Shown: positions 27,061-36,494 of the stretch, in pieces | Layout of the letters: the number at the start of each line of letters is the position of its first letter | How positions within the stretch are numbered: the stretch's first letter is position 1 | From: an uncultured Prevotellaceae bacterium | GTDB lineage: Bacteria; Bacteroidota; Bacteroidia; Bacteroidales; Bacteroidaceae | Reading direction: 5' to 3' | Assembly: GCA_900315745.1 (NCBI GenBank) | Contig: ONAG01000044.1 | Coordinates: 1-37,683 of the forward strand | DNA: 37,683 nt | Translations under genes and position numbers: made by a program | The notes under the pieces: model-generated | The model's database searches: none | What the model was told of the DNA's origin: nothing | What the model saw: only the letters and a program-made list of their open reading frames with translations

Positions 27061-28281
27061 TCATATCTTGTGGTAACAAAGGTAATATTTACGGATTTTT
27101 TTTGAAAGTAATTGCACATTTATGATTTCTGAAGCCTCGGTTATGTCTTTCATTACACCATCTTTGTAAAGAATGGTAATGCGGTCGTCGTGTATGTCGT
27201 ACATGTCTTTCTGGATGGTGGAGACATTGTAGAGGTGCTTTACCTCCTCGCGGCCTACGCCTGTCTTTTGAATCAACTCGTCTTCCAACTCTGTCAGACG
27301 TGCCTGGCTTATTGGCGTGTCGTGTATCTCAACCTTGAACGGACGACGGTTGACCGTGTTCTGTGCCAATAGCGAGAGCACCTTGTCGTCGCTCTTCGTC
27401 CATTCCTTTATGGAACAGTGTATGTCTGTGTCATCCAAATGACCATAGTATTCCAAGGCTTCCTTGTGGTTTTGGAAAAAGTCAAAATCTACATGGTTCT
27501 GAAGGAAGTACTTCAACGACGGAGTGGCAAACAAATCCTTGCCTTCCTGCATCAGTCCTTTCGCACGCGACAACAGGTTGACAAGCATCTTCTCCGTGCC
27601 TACAGTGGTCTTGTGAAGATAGACTTGCCAATACATCAGCCTTCGGGAGGTCAGATAATTCTCAATGGAATATATGCCTTTGGAATCTACTACCAGTCGG
27701 TCATCTACCACATTGAGCATCTTTATGATGCGGGCACTTCCTATGTTGCCTTCTGTCACACCTGTGAAGAAACTGTCCCTGCGCAGATAGTCGAGCCTGT
27801 CCATGTCGAGCTGGCTGCTTATCAGTTGATGCAGGAAATGTTTGGGGTATTGGTCCTTGAAGATGTTGAGGGCAAGATTTAGGCAACCGTTCATCTCGCT
27901 GTTTATTTGCTCCATCATCATCAGCGAGACATCTTCGTGCGACACTCCTTCCATCAGGGTGTGTTCCAGGACATGTGAATATGGTCCATGCCCTATGTCG
28001 TGCATCAGGATGGCTGCCTTGATGGCTTCTGCCTCGCTGTCGAAGATGAAGATGCCTTTCTGGCTGAGCGACACTACCGCCTCGCTCATCAGGTGGAAGG
28101 CGCCGAGGGAATGTTGGAAACGCGTGTGCTGGGCTCCAGGATACACTACCGACGCCAACCCTAACTGCTTGATGTGGCGCAAACGCTGCATCAGCGGATG
28201 ATCCACTATCTCCATCAATGGTCCACGGGGAATCTTGATGAAGCCGAAAACAGGGTCGTTGATTATCTTTCCTTCTGCCAT
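27061..28281 (-). CDS. HD-domain phosphohydrolase (dGTPase/SAMHD1-like, YwfO-type)
   Basis: 406 residues. The HD metal site is complete in appearance: His57 in TRFQHSLG, His94-Asp95 in MHDIGHGPYSH, and a later aspartate in QLDMDRLDYLRRD. The sequence opens with VFGFIKIP and HPLMQRLRHIKQLG, typical of the dNTP triphosphohydrolase-like proteins near Bacillus YwfO. It probably hydrolyses a nucleotide triphosphate; the exact substrate is not determinable. Its ATG follows the pyrF stop directly (TAA then ATG), so translation is probably coupled. Confidence 0.9.
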   Translation of the reverse strand: MAEGKIINDPVFGFIKIPRGPLMEIVDHPLMQRLRHIKQLGLASVVYPGAQHTRFQHSLGAFHLMSEAVVSLSQKGIFIFDSEAEAIKAAILMHDIGHGPYSHVLEHTLMEGVSHEDVSLMMMEQINSEMNGCLNLALNIFKDQYPKHFLHQLISSQLDMDRLDYLRRDSFFTGVTEGNIGSARIIKMLNVVDDRLVVDSKGIYSIENYLTSRRLMYWQVYLHKTTVGTEKMLVNLLSRAKGLMQEGKDLFATPSLKYFLQNHVDFDFFQNHKEALEYYGHLDDTDIHCSIKEWTKSDDKVLSLLAQNTVNRRPFKVEIHDTPISQARLTELEDELIQKTGVGREEVKHLYNVSTIQKDMYDIHDDRITILYKDGVMKDITEASEIINVQLLSKKIRKYYLCYHKI

Positions 28282-29109
28282 TTAGAGTCCTATCTTCTCC
28301 AGCTCTGCCGACATTTCCATTTGTAGCGACTGGGCGCTCCTTGCTGCTGCCTCTGCAAAGTCCTCTCCTTGGCTGGCATATATTATGCCTCGTGAGGAGT
28401 TGACAAGCAAGCCGCAGTCTGATATGATGCCGTAGCGGCAAACTTCTTGCAGACTACCTCCTTGGGCGCCTACACCTGGCACAAGCATGAAATGGTTGGG
28501 CACTATTTGGCGTATCTCCTTGAACATGGCTCCCTGGGTGGCTCCCACCACATACATCATCTTGTCGGGTCCTGCCCACGACTGCGATTTGCGAAGCACT
28601 CGTTCAAAAAGCCTTTCGCCTTCTTTGTCCTCCATCAGTTGGAAGTCTGAACTGCCACGATTGCTTGTAAGGGCAAGCAGTATCACCCATTTGCCTTCAT
28701 AGCCCAAGAATGGGGTCACGCTGTCCTCACCCATGTATGGCGCCACGGTGAGTGAGTCGATGTCGTACTCCTCAAAGAAGGTTCGGGCATACATGGCTGA
28801 CGTGTTGCCAATGTCGCCTCGCTTGGCATCTGCTATAATGAAATGCAAGGGATAGTATTTCCGCAAATAATGCACTGTGCGCTCGAAGGATGAAATGCCT
28901 TTCACACCAAGGCATTCATAGAATGCCAAATTGGGCTTGTATGCCACGCAATAGTCTGCTGTGGCATCTATTATCGCTTTGTTGAATGCAAAGATGGGGT
29001 CTTCTTCTTCCAATAGGTGCTTTGGTATTTTCTTGATGTCGGTGTCAAGACCTACACAGAGAAAACTGCGCTTCTTGGCTATTTGCTGCACTAATTCTTT
29101 TCTTGTCAT
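28282..29109 (-). CDS. pyrF: Orotidine 5'-phosphate decarboxylase, type 2
   Basis: 275 residues from ATG 29109 ([10 protein letters not shown]), which matches the length of this subclass; the frame extends upstream to 29160 without support. The catalytic [10 protein letters not shown] motif is at 94-103 with Lys96, and the phosphate-binding [11 protein letters not shown] is near the C-terminus. It converts OMP to UMP, the last step of pyrimidine synthesis. It lies 57 nt after prfA and abuts the HD gene. Confidence 0.94.
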   Translation of the reverse strand: MTRKELVQQIAKKRSFLCVGLDTDIKKIPKHLLEEEDPIFAFNKAIIDATADYCVAYKPNLAFYECLGVKGISSFERTVHYLRKYYPLHFIIADAKRGDIGNTSAMYARTFFEEYDIDSLTVAPYMGEDSVTPFLGYEGKWVILLALTSNRGSSDFQLMEDKEGERLFERVLRKSQSWAGPDKMMYVVGATQGAMFKEIRQIVPNHFMLVPGVGAQGGSLQEVCRYGIISDCGLLVNSSRGIIYASQGEDFAEAAARSAQSLQMEMSAELEKIGL

Positions 29110-29166
29110 TGCTTTGGTGGTAAATGTCTTGTTGTTCGTTGCTTGAATGTCGGGATGCAAGACTGG

Positions 29167-30279
29167 TTACAATTCTGTCTCTTTCATGCGTTCTGCATTT
29201 TCTGCCACTGTGAGGGCGTCTATCATGTCTTGGATGTTGCCTCCGAGGAAGCCTTGCAAGTCATGGGTGGTGTAGCCGATGCGGTGGTCGGTGACACGGC
29301 CTTGTGGAAAATTGTATGTCCTTATCTTCGCACTCCTGTCGCCCGTGGATACAAGGGATTTGCGGCGACTGGCAATGTCGTCCACATATTTTTGGTGTTC
29401 CTTGTCGTATATGAAGGTGCGAAGGCGCGAGAGGGCGCGTTCCTTGTTCTTTGGTTGGTCGCGGGTCTCAGTACATTCTATGAGTATCTCTTCTGTCTCG
29501 CCTGTATTGGGATTTTTCCACATGTAGCGCAGGCGAACTCCGGATTCCACCTTGTTCACGTTCTGGCCGCCAGCACCCGAAGAGCGGAAGGTGTCCCATT
29601 TTATCTCGCCTTCGTTGATGTGCACCTCGAACTTGTCGGCTTCGGGAAGCACTGCCACGGTGGCTGCGCTGGTGTGCATGCGCCCTTGCGTCTCGGTGGC
29701 TGGAACACGTTGCACGCGATGAACGCCCGACTCGTATTTCAAGACACCATACACTCCATCGCCACTCACGGCAAAGTCGATTTCCTTGTAGCCTCCCACG
29801 GCTCCCTCGCTTTCGCTTGTCACACTAAGCTGCCAACCTTTCGAGTCGCAGAACTTCTTGTACATCAGGAACAGGTCGCCGGCAAACAGGGCGGCCTCGT
29901 CGCCACCGGTGCCTGCGCGAATCTCCATTTGTACGTTCTTGGCGTCTTCTGGGTCTTTGGGAACCAACGCCATCTTGATTTCTTCTTCTATCTTGGGTTG
30001 CAAAGCCTCGTTTGTGGTAAGTTCCTCGCGAGCCATCTCGCGCATGTCCGGGTCGCTTTCATTGGCAATGATGTCCTTGGCTTCACGTATCGTGTTCAGA
30101 CAGGCGATATAACGCTTGCGTGCGTCCATGATGTTGCTCAGCTCCTTGTATTCGCGTGTGAGCTTCACATATCGTTCTTGGTCGGATATGACCGATGGGT
30201 CGGTGATGAGTGTGGAAATTTCCTCAAAACGGGCTTCCAGACCGTCTAATTTTTGTAATATGCTGTTGTTTTCTGCCAT
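29167..30279 (-). CDS. prfA: Peptide chain release factor 1
   Basis: 370 residues. The GGQ peptidyl-tRNA hydrolysis motif is at 237-239 (SSGAGGQNVNK). The codon-recognition tripeptide is Pro-Ala-Thr (193-195, RVPATETQGR), the RF1 form that reads UAA and UAG. The factor releases finished proteins at the ribosome. Its presence agrees with UAG serving as a normal stop in this genome, as in purM and the GH28 gene. It lies 39 nt after purM. Confidence 0.97.
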   Translation of the reverse strand: MAENNSILQKLDGLEARFEEISTLITDPSVISDQERYVKLTREYKELSNIMDARKRYIACLNTIREAKDIIANESDPDMREMAREELTTNEALQPKIEEEIKMALVPKDPEDAKNVQMEIRAGTGGDEAALFAGDLFLMYKKFCDSKGWQLSVTSESEGAVGGYKEIDFAVSGDGVYGVLKYESGVHRVQRVPATETQGRMHTSAATVAVLPEADKFEVHINEGEIKWDTFRSSGAGGQNVNKVESGVRLRYMWKNPNTGETEEILIECTETRDQPKNKERALSRLRTFIYDKEHQKYVDDIASRRKSLVSTGDRSAKIRTYNFPQGRVTDHRIGYTTHDLQGFLGGNIQDMIDALTVAENAERMKETEL

Positions 30280-30318
30280 TGTTGTTTTGTTGCTGTGATT
30301 TGTTGGCTTGTATGGTCT

Positions 30319-31488
30319 CTATTCGTATTCGTATGTGCCGTGTTCCGACTTTATGGTGAGATGGCGGTGTCCCTCTTCGATGTAGCCCACCACTTGGGCT
30401 TCTATGCCGAAACTGTTGCTGATTGCTATGATGTCGTCGGCATGTGAAGGTGAAACGTATATCTCCATGCGGTGACCCATGTTGAAGACTTGGTACATCT
30501 CACGCCAATTTGTGCCGCTGCTCGACTGAATGAGCCTGTAGAGTGGTGGGGTGTCAAACAGGTTGTCTTTCACTACGTGGCAATTTGCACCTACGAAATG
30601 CAATACCTTGGTTTGGGCGCCTCCGGTGCAGTGCACCATTCCGTGAATGTCATGACGGTGGAGGTCGAGTATTCTTTTCACCACTGGGGCGTAGGTGCGG
30701 GTGGGGGAGAGCACGAGCCTGCCTGCATCAAGTGGGGTGTCTGCTATTGGGTCGGTAAGACATTTGTTGCCGCTATATACCAGGTCTTGTGGTATGGCGT
30801 GGTCGTAGCTTTCTGGGTATTTCTCTGCTAAATAATGCGCAAAAACATCATGGCGTGCGGATGTCAGGCCATTGCTGCCCATACCGCCATTGTATGTGCT
30901 TTCGTATGTGGCTTGTCCTGTTGACGACAATCCCACGATTACGTCGCCAGGGCGTATGTTGGCGTTGTCGATGACATCGCTACGGCGCATGCGGCAGGTC
31001 ACTGTGGTGTCAACAATGATGGTGCGTACCAGGTCGCCTACGTCTGCTGTCTCGCCTCCAGTGGAATGGATGCCTATGCCCATCTTTCGCATCACTGATA
31101 GTATCTCATCGGTGCCATTGATGAGCGAGGATATCACTTCTCCAGGGATGAGCGTCTTGTTGCGACCTATCGTGGAAGATACAAGAATATTATCTACAGC
31201 CCCAACACACAGCAGGTCGTCGGTGTTCATCACTATGGAATCTTGGGCTATGCCTTTCCATACGCTCATGTCGCCGGTTTCTTTCCAATACAGGTAGGCG
31301 AGTGAGGATTTTGTGCCGGCTCCATCGGCGTGCATGATGTTGCAGTAGTCTGGGTCGCCGCCAAGTATGTCGGGTATTATCTTGCAGAAGGCTTGGGGGT
31401 ACAAGCCTTTGTCTATGTTCTTGATGGCATTGTGTACATCTTCCTTGGCGGCAGAGACGCCGCGCATCATGTAGCGGTTGTTGTCCAT
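30319..31488 (-). CDS. purM: Phosphoribosylformylglycinamidine cyclo-ligase (AIR synthetase)
   Basis: 389 residues from ATG 31488 (MDNNRYMMRGVSAAKEDVHN); an in-frame ATG at 31530 is a possible longer start. The PurM-superfamily ATP/substrate motif MHADGAGTKSSLAY is followed by NTDDLLCVGAV and GETADVGDL, and the length fits the longer Bacteroidetes form. It closes the imidazole ring of AIR in purine synthesis. The stop codon is TAG. It lies 92 nt after aroE and before prfA. Confidence 0.94.
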   Translation of the reverse strand: MDNNRYMMRGVSAAKEDVHNAIKNIDKGLYPQAFCKIIPDILGGDPDYCNIMHADGAGTKSSLAYLYWKETGDMSVWKGIAQDSIVMNTDDLLCVGAVDNILVSSTIGRNKTLIPGEVISSLINGTDEILSVMRKMGIGIHSTGGETADVGDLVRTIIVDTTVTCRMRRSDVIDNANIRPGDVIVGLSSTGQATYESTYNGGMGSNGLTSARHDVFAHYLAEKYPESYDHAIPQDLVYSGNKCLTDPIADTPLDAGRLVLSPTRTYAPVVKRILDLHRHDIHGMVHCTGGAQTKVLHFVGANCHVVKDNLFDTPPLYRLIQSSSGTNWREMYQVFNMGHRMEIYVSPSHADDIIAISNSFGIEAQVVGYIEEGHRHLTIKSEHGTYEYE

Positions 31489-31580
31489 TGTGTCTCGTTG
31501 TTTGTTTCCTAATTGTGAAGAGGATTTCATGTGCAGTTCCTCTTCCTTTTTCAGCTCTTTTGGGGTGAATTTGGGGTGAC

Positions 31581-32324
31581 TTATCGCTCATGCCAGAATT
31601 CCCAACTTGCAAATGCCTGCAACAGAAGCATTTCAAGACCATTGACCACGGTGGCGCCTTGCTTGGCTCCCTTGTGCATGAACATGGTCTCGTCGGGATT
31701 GTAGATGAGGTCGTAGAGCAGGTTGTGGCTGTCCATGGCCTCGTAGGGCAGGTTGGGGCATTCGTTGGTGTGGGGGAACATTCCGCAGGGGGTGCAGTTC
31801 ACGATGACATTGTATTCCCTTACGTCGTCGCCTGTGATCTTGTCATACTGCACCGTGCCGGGACGCTCGTAGCGACTCACAAAAACGCATTCCAAACCTA
31901 ATGATTTCAAACCATAATATATGGCTTTTGAGGCGCCGCCTGTTCCCAATATCAGGGCTTTCTTGTGGAATGGCTCAAGCATTGGCTCAATGCTTTTCGT
32001 GAATCCTATCACGTCGCTGTTGTAGCCCTTTAGGTAGTAGCCCTTGTTCTTGTGGATGACGCTCACCACGTTCACTGCACCAATGGCACGGGCTTCTGGA
32101 CTTACATGGTCCAAGTAACTTATCACCTTTTCTTTGTAGGGGATTGTCACGTTGAATCCCATCAAGTCGGGGTTAGAGGCGAGAATTTCCGGAAGCAGTT
32201 CTATCTGCGGAATCTCGAAGTTCACATATTCCGCATCTATTCCTTCGTTTTGGAATTTCTCGTTGAAATATCCAATGGAGAAGGAGTGGGAGAGCGGGTA
32301 ACCGATGAGACCGTATTTTTCCAT
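31581..32324 (-). CDS. aroE: Shikimate dehydrogenase
   Basis: 247 residues. The shikimate-binding SHS (12-14), the catalytic lysine Lys64 in GFNVTIPYKEKV and the NADP-binding GTGGASKAI are all present, with NCTPCGM and a C-terminal GLEMLLLQA. It reduces 3-dehydroshikimate to shikimate in aromatic amino acid synthesis. It is slightly short for the family (about 270), as is common in Bacteroidetes. It follows menG by 18 nt in the operon. Confidence 0.95.
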   Translation of the reverse strand: MEKYGLIGYPLSHSFSIGYFNEKFQNEGIDAEYVNFEIPQIELLPEILASNPDLMGFNVTIPYKEKVISYLDHVSPEARAIGAVNVVSVIHKNKGYYLKGYNSDVIGFTKSIEPMLEPFHKKALILGTGGASKAIYYGLKSLGLECVFVSRYERPGTVQYDKITGDDVREYNVIVNCTPCGMFPHTNECPNLPYEAMDSHNLLYDLIYNPDETMFMHKGAKQGATVVNGLEMLLLQAFASWEFWHER

Positions 32325-32342
32325 ATCTATCCTTGTTTGGGG

Positions 32343-33077
32343 TTATTTAGTTGCGAGGTACATTGTGCAGATGCCAAATGTCATGCGCTTGAACGAGGTG
32401 TCCCTGAATCCTGCTTTCTTCAGGATGTCCATCATTGTTTCCCCTTGGGGAAATGCCTCGATTGTGGCTGTCAGATAGCTGTAGGCGCGCTTGTCTTTGG
32501 ATACTAACCTGCCGTATGCAGGCAGTATGGTGTGGGAGTATGCCTTGAAGAGTTGCTTCATGGGGAAGCGTGTGGGATGTGTCAACTCCACTATGCTCAA
32601 GTGCCCGTTTTGCCTAAGCACTCTGTGCATTTCTCTAAGACCGAGGTCGAGGTCGGCGAAGTTGCGAATGCCGAAGGCTGCGGTCACTGCATCAAAACTC
32701 TCGTCGGGGAACGACAAATTCATGCAGTCTTCCTTGGCAAAGGTGATGGTGTCCGAGAGGTTCTCCCGTGACACTTTCTCACGGCCAATCTGCATCATGC
32801 CTTCTGATATGTCGGCTCCCACAAGTCGGGCGGGATGCAGGTGCTTGGCTGTCTGTATGGCAAAGTCGCCCGTGCCTGTGGCTATGTCGAGTATCTCCTG
32901 TGGATGGAAAGGCTCCAACTGCCTTATGGCTTCGCGGCGCCAGTGCTTGTCGATGTCGAGCGACATCCAGTGGTTCAGCGTGTCGTAACGTGAAGCTATG
33001 GAGTCGAACATCTTCTCCACTTGCTCGCCTTTGGCGGCATTGCTGTCGTAGGGCTTTATTTTCTCTTGCTTGTACAT
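32343..33077 (-). CDS. menG: Demethylmenaquinone methyltransferase (UbiE/MenG)
   Basis: 244 residues. The family signature [18 protein letters not shown] lies at 31-48, the SAM-binding [10 protein letters not shown] at 64-73 and the second signature [17 protein letters not shown] in the middle. It makes menaquinone, the quinone expected of this group; ubiquinone synthesis is not expected. The ATG follows the purC stop directly (TGA then ATG). Confidence 0.94.
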   Translation of the reverse strand: MYKQEKIKPYDSNAAKGEQVEKMFDSIASRYDTLNHWMSLDIDKHWRREAIRQLEPFHPQEILDIATGTGDFAIQTAKHLHPARLVGADISEGMMQIGREKVSRENLSDTITFAKEDCMNLSFPDESFDAVTAAFGIRNFADLDLGLREMHRVLRQNGHLSIVELTHPTRFPMKQLFKAYSHTILPAYGRLVSKDKRAYSYLTATIEAFPQGETMMDILKKAGFRDTSFKRMTFGICTMYLATK

Positions 33078-34025
33078 TCAGCGGCTGGCGAGGTAGGCTT
33101 TCACGTTTTTCTCTATGCGCTCGCCAAGGTCTCCTTCGGACTCTGCCCGTGAGAATGGCTCGCCTGTGATATGCTCGTAGAGTTCTATATAACGGTCGCT
33201 CACGCTGTTGGCATATTCGTCGGTTATCTCTGGCATCTTTTGCCCTGGCTCGTTCATGAAATCATGCTCGATGAGCCATTGGCGTACAAATTCCTTCGAG
33301 AGCTGGCGTTGTGGTTCGTTTTTGGCAAGTTTTTCCTCGTAACCGTCGGCATAGAAGTATCTGCTGCTGTCGGGGGTGTGTATCTCGTCTATTAGATATA
33401 CCTTGCCGTCTCTTTTGCCAAACTCATATTTTGTATCTACTAAGATGAGGCCTTGGCGGGATGCTATTTCCTGACCGCGTGCAAAGAGTTTTCTTGTGTA
33501 GTCTTCCATCACGGCATAGTCCTCGGCTGACACTATTCCTTGGCGTATGATTTCTTCTTTCGAGATGTTGAGGTCATGACCTTCGTCTGCTTTTGTCGTT
33601 GGGGTGATGATTGGCTCTGGGAAACGCTGGTTCTCCACCATGCCCTCGGGCAATGCGACACCGCAAAGTTCGCGACAGCCTTCTTTGTAGGCTCGCCATG
33701 CGGAACCGGTAAGTATCGAGCGGATTATCATTTCCACACGGAAGCCTTCGCATTTCAGACCCACTGTCACCATTGGGTCAGGTGTGGCCAATTTCCAGTT
33801 GGGGCAGATGTCACTTGTGCTGTCAAGAAACTTGGCGGCTATCTGGTTGAGCACCTGGCCTTTGAAAGGAATGCCTTTTGGTAGGATTACGTCGAATGCT
33901 GAGATGCGGTCGGTGGCTACCATGACCATAAGGTCGTCGTTGATGGTATATACGTCACGTACCTTGCCGTGGTAAACATTTGTTTGTCCGGCGAATTGAA
34001 AATTGGTGGTGGTTAATGCTTTCAT
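33078..34025 (-). CDS. purC: SAICAR synthetase (phosphoribosylaminoimidazole-succinocarboxamide synthase)
   Basis: 315 residues from ATG 34025 ([11 protein letters not shown]); the frame extends upstream to 34058, but that region overlaps the phoH stop. GKVRDVYTI (20-28), [11 protein letters not shown] (39-49) and [10 protein letters not shown] are PurC hallmarks, and [11 protein letters not shown] with [12 protein letters not shown] completes the pattern. It joins aspartate to CAIR in purine synthesis. It stands 29 nt after phoH and abuts menG, two operon genes upstream of aroE and three upstream of purM. Confidence 0.96.
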   Translation of the reverse strand: MKALTTTNFQFAGQTNVYHGKVRDVYTINDDLMVMVATDRISAFDVILPKGIPFKGQVLNQIAAKFLDSTSDICPNWKLATPDPMVTVGLKCEGFRVEMIIRSILTGSAWRAYKEGCRELCGVALPEGMVENQRFPEPIITPTTKADEGHDLNISKEEIIRQGIVSAEDYAVMEDYTRKLFARGQEIASRQGLILVDTKYEFGKRDGKVYLIDEIHTPDSSRYFYADGYEEKLAKNEPQRQLSKEFVRQWLIEHDFMNEPGQKMPEITDEYANSVSDRYIELYEHITGEPFSRAESEGDLGERIEKNVKAYLASR

Positions 34026-34054
34026 TATCTTTTGTTGCTTTGTTTTCTTTGTTC

Positions 34055-35032
34055 TCATTGTGGGTTTGCCTCTCTGATTCCTTTCTCAGTCTTGGCTTCT
34101 CGGTCTGCCTGTTCGTAGGCGTTCACTATGCGTGTCACCAATTTGTGGCGAACGATGTCTTTCTTCTCCATTCTCACAAGTCCTATTCCGTCGATGTCCT
34201 TCAGAAGTGTGAGGGCTTCGCTAAGACCGCTGCGCTGTCCTCGGGGCAGGTCTATTTGGGTGAGGTCGCCTGTGATGATCATCTTGGTGTTCCAGCCCAT
34301 GCGTGTGAGAAACATGCGTATTTGTGCGGTTGTGGTGTTTTGGGCTTCATCGAGTATTACTACAGCATCGCTGAGCGTCCTGCCGCGCATGAATGCCAAT
34401 GGGGCAATCTGTATTATGCGCCTCTCCATCATCTCTTGCAGTTTGGCTGGAGGTATCATGTCTTCCAGTGCATCGTATAATGGTTGGAGATATGGGTCTA
34501 TCTTGTCCTTCATGTCGCCAGGCAGGAAACCCAATTTCTCGCCCGCCTCCACAGCTGGTCGGCTGAGAATGATTTTCTTGGCTGTCTTCTCCTTGAGGCA
34601 TTTTACCGCAAGGGCTATGCTTAGGTAGGTCTTGCCTGTACCTGCCGGACCTTCGGCAAACACCATGTCGCATTTCTCGAAAAGGTCGATGAGAAGCTGC
34701 TGATTGGCGCTGCGGCTCTTGATGGCTCTGCCTGACACACTGTACACCAGCACGTCTTTCACACTTTCTGCTTTCGTCTTCCGACCCTTGATGATGTCGA
34801 GGATGTCTTCCTCCGTGATGATGTTGTATTTCTCCACATGCTTGCGCATGGCTTCCAACTTGTCTTCAAAATCTTCTATCTCATCATCGTCGCCAAGAAC
34901 TTTCACTACGTTGCCTCGTGCCACAATGCGAAGTTTCGGAAACAAGGACTTCACAACCTGTAGGTGTGAGTTGTTGATGCCGTAAAAGGCTACCGGATCA
35001 ATGTCTTCTAATACGATATGTTTCTCTATCAA
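34055..35032 (-). CDS. phoH: PhoH-family ATPase
   Basis: 325 residues if started at TTG 35032, preceded by the purine-rich AGAAGGAAA and giving [10 protein letters not shown], a usual start of Bacteroidetes PhoH proteins. The open frame reaches a TTG at 35059, but that codon lies in the -7 box 35057-35064. A KH-like N-terminal region (about 1-100) precedes the P-loop GPAGTGKT (128-135) and Walker [10 protein letters not shown]. PhoH proteins are ATPases linked to RNA metabolism and phosphate stress. The gene heads the purC-menG-aroE-purM block. Confidence 0.9.
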   Translation of the reverse strand: MIEKHIVLEDIDPVAFYGINNSHLQVVKSLFPKLRIVARGNVVKVLGDDDEIEDFEDKLEAMRKHVEKYNIITEEDILDIIKGRKTKAESVKDVLVYSVSGRAIKSRSANQQLLIDLFEKCDMVFAEGPAGTGKTYLSIALAVKCLKEKTAKKIILSRPAVEAGEKLGFLPGDMKDKIDPYLQPLYDALEDMIPPAKLQEMMERRIIQIAPLAFMRGRTLSDAVVILDEAQNTTTAQIRMFLTRMGWNTKMIITGDLTQIDLPRGQRSGLSEALTLLKDIDGIGLVRMEKKDIVRHKLVTRIVNAYEQADREAKTEKGIREANPQ

Positions 35033-35056
35033 TTTCCTTCTGCTTTGATTTGGATG

Positions 35057-35064
35057 CAAAATTA
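35057..35064 (-). promoter_or_regulatory. Candidate -7 box for the phoH operon
   Basis: The minus strand reads TAATTTTG, and its last three bases are the upstream in-frame TTG at 35059-35057, which can therefore not be the start codon. Transcription would begin near 35052, about 20 nt ahead of TTG 35032. No TTG is seen at -33. Confidence 0.5.
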
Positions 35065-35178
35065 CGCAAAAATCCCGAATTATCTGCCTTATCCTATAAT
35101 TATTTGTGTTGCTTGAACTTTTTAGGGCTGTTATGTTATTATTGACAGCTGCTGAACTTATCCTTTATTCTGAATATT

Positions 35179-36090
35179 TCAAAATTTGTAATTCTGGTTG
35201 AAGAAAACAGAACTATTCTCTTTTAGCAAATTGAAGAACTCGCGTGCGGCTCTTTTCACATAGGCGTTCTTCAGTTGATGGATGGAACCATGCATTTGCT
35301 TCTCTGGCGTGTCGGTGTCGGTGATGGGGATGGCTTTCAGTCCTTGCTCTGCCACTACCGTGCTCTCGCTGAGCAAGGTGACGTAGTTGGACTCCCTTAT
35401 CAACCTAAATAGCAGATAGACAGTGTTTATCTCCACCTTGATTCTGAAACTGTAGTCGGTTTGCGCTATGGCACGCTCAAAGGCATTGCGGGCTTGGGTG
35501 TCTTTTTTTGTCAGTGCCAGGTCATAGCTTTGCAGTTCTTCGAAAGTGATGGATGTGTGCTTGGCAAGTGCGTGGCGGTCGTTCACGATGGCTGCCAGAC
35601 GGTGATGGAACAACACCTGACTTTCAATCTTGGGATTAGGCGTGGTGGGCTTGAAGGCAAGCACGAAGTCAAGCTCGTGGTTCTCAAGGCGTGATATTAG
35701 GTCAGCCATTGTCGATTGTGTGACATTCATCTTGACGTGGGGGTGCTTTCTCAAAAAGGCGGTGACGGTCTCTGCCATGATGCTGGCAAAGGAGAAGGTC
35801 ACACCGATGTTCAGCTCTCCACCTGTCAGGCTTTTCAGTTCATCGAGCCTTTGCATGCAGTTGTCGGCGGAGTGGAGTGTTTCTTTTGCAAGAGGCAATA
35901 ATTCCTGTCCTGCCTCGGTGAGAATCACCTCATGGCTGTTTCTTTGAAACAATGGTTGTTGAAATTCATTCTCCAACTGCAAGATTTGGTGGGACAGGGT
36001 GCTCTGGCTGATGAACAGTTCCTTGGAAGCTGTTGAGAAATTCAGTGTCTCAGCAAGCTTTACGAAATATTTCAATTGTCTTAGTTCCAT
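35179..36090 (-). CDS. LysR-type transcriptional regulator
   Basis: 303 residues from ATG 36090 (MELRQLKYFVKLAETLNFS); the frame extends upstream to 36129 through its promoter. An N-terminal winged HTH (about 1-60, STASKELFISQSTLSHQILQLENEF) is joined to a two-lobed periplasmic-binding-like effector domain (about 90-290, GGELNIGVTFSF onward). It resembles the CynR/CbbR group in general form, and the effector is unknown. It is transcribed away from a palindrome at 36165-36185 and from the 32-residue-peptide unit. In this family the divergent gene is often the target, so that unit is the leading candidate. The leader before ATG 36090 is very short. Confidence 0.93.
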   Translation of the reverse strand: MELRQLKYFVKLAETLNFSTASKELFISQSTLSHQILQLENEFQQPLFQRNSHEVILTEAGQELLPLAKETLHSADNCMQRLDELKSLTGGELNIGVTFSFASIMAETVTAFLRKHPHVKMNVTQSTMADLISRLENHELDFVLAFKPTTPNPKIESQVLFHHRLAAIVNDRHALAKHTSITFEELQSYDLALTKKDTQARNAFERAIAQTDYSFRIKVEINTVYLLFRLIRESNYVTLLSESTVVAEQGLKAIPITDTDTPEKQMHGSIHQLKNAYVKRAAREFFNLLKENSSVFFNQNYKF

Positions 36091-36098
36091 ATCAGGCG

Positions 36099-36130
36099 CA
36101 AAGTAACGGATTTTCCATGAAAGAACCAAA
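36099..36130 (-). promoter_or_regulatory. Promoter of the LysR gene
   Basis: On the minus strand a -33 TTTG (36127-36130), a 20-nt spacer and the box TTACTTTG (36099-36106) precede ATG 36090. The -7 match is imperfect. The predicted mRNA start is only a few bases before the ATG. Confidence 0.5.
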
Positions 36131-36164
36131 TGTCTATCAATCTTTTTGTTTGTACTCAGGTACG

Positions 36165-36185
36165 GCTATCGATTTTTTCGATAGC
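36165..36185. promoter_or_regulatory. Probable LysR operator: perfect 8-bp palindrome with ATC-N9-GAT core
   Basis: GCTATCGA (36165-36172) and TCGATAGC (36178-36185) are exact reverse complements across a 5-bp T spacer. The centre has the ATC-N9-GAT form known from LysR-family sites such as NodD boxes. It lies about 75 bp upstream of the LysR start and about 53 bp upstream of the plus-strand -33 box, a normal distance for a LysR recognition site. Confidence 0.65.
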
Positions 36186-36237
36186 AGCGTTTCTGTTTTC
36201 TTGCGGTGAAGGATGCTGAACTATTCATAACCATTGG

Positions 36238-36268
36238 TTGCAGATGCCACCAAACAGATGTACTTTTG
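36238..36268 (+). promoter_or_regulatory. Promoter of the 32-residue-peptide unit
   Basis: TTG at 36238-36240, a 20-nt spacer and TACTTTTG at 36261-36268 are a near-ideal Bacteroidetes promoter. Predicted transcription start is about 36273, giving a leader of about 35 nt. Confidence 0.72.
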
Positions 36269-36308
36269 CAACATCAAAACGAATAATACAAACTTAAAAA
36301 ATAAGACA

Positions 36309-36407
36309 ATGAATACAACAGCAATAATCGCAATCGTGGCAATGAGTTTGGTAGGTGCAGCTTTCTGTGTTTGGATGACTCGTCACGACAACTTGGAAGT
36401 TAGATAA
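36309..36407 (+). CDS. Unannotated 32-residue single-span membrane peptide
   Basis: ATG 36309 to TAA 36405-36407 encodes 32 residues. A short polar start (MNTT) is followed by a hydrophobic helix at about 5-23 (AIIAIVAMSLVGAAFCVWM) and a charged tail TRHDNLEVR. The basic residue after the helix suggests a single inner-membrane span. It is too short for ordinary ORF callers. Support comes from the promoter 40 nt upstream, the intrinsic terminator at 36495 and the A-rich leader. I do not recognise a family. Possible roles are a small regulator of a membrane complex, a toxin of the type I kind, or a product under LysR control. It could also be a fortuitous frame in a small RNA. Confidence 0.55.
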   Translation: MNTTAIIAIVAMSLVGAAFCVWMTRHDNLEVR

Positions 36408-36424
36408 ACAACATCATTTTGCCC

Positions 36425-36446
36425 TACGGCATCAAAATATGCCGTA
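36425..36446 (+). other. Stem-loop in the 3' region of the peptide transcript
   Basis: TACGGCAT (36425-36432) and ATGCCGTA (36439-36446) form a perfect 8-bp stem with a 6-nt loop, 17 nt after the stop codon. No T-run follows, so it is not the terminator. A second small hairpin, AGAGT/ACTCT, follows within 25 nt. The structured 3' part may stabilise the RNA or act by itself. Confidence 0.6.
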
Positions 36447-36494
36447 ACCATACCGAAGAGTATCACTCTAAAATGAGGATATGGCTCTTTTTCT

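Noticed and set aside
29143-30249. 368-codon plus-strand frame opposite prfA
   Set aside because: It is the antisense shadow of a highly conserved release factor gene, and its translation resembles no family.
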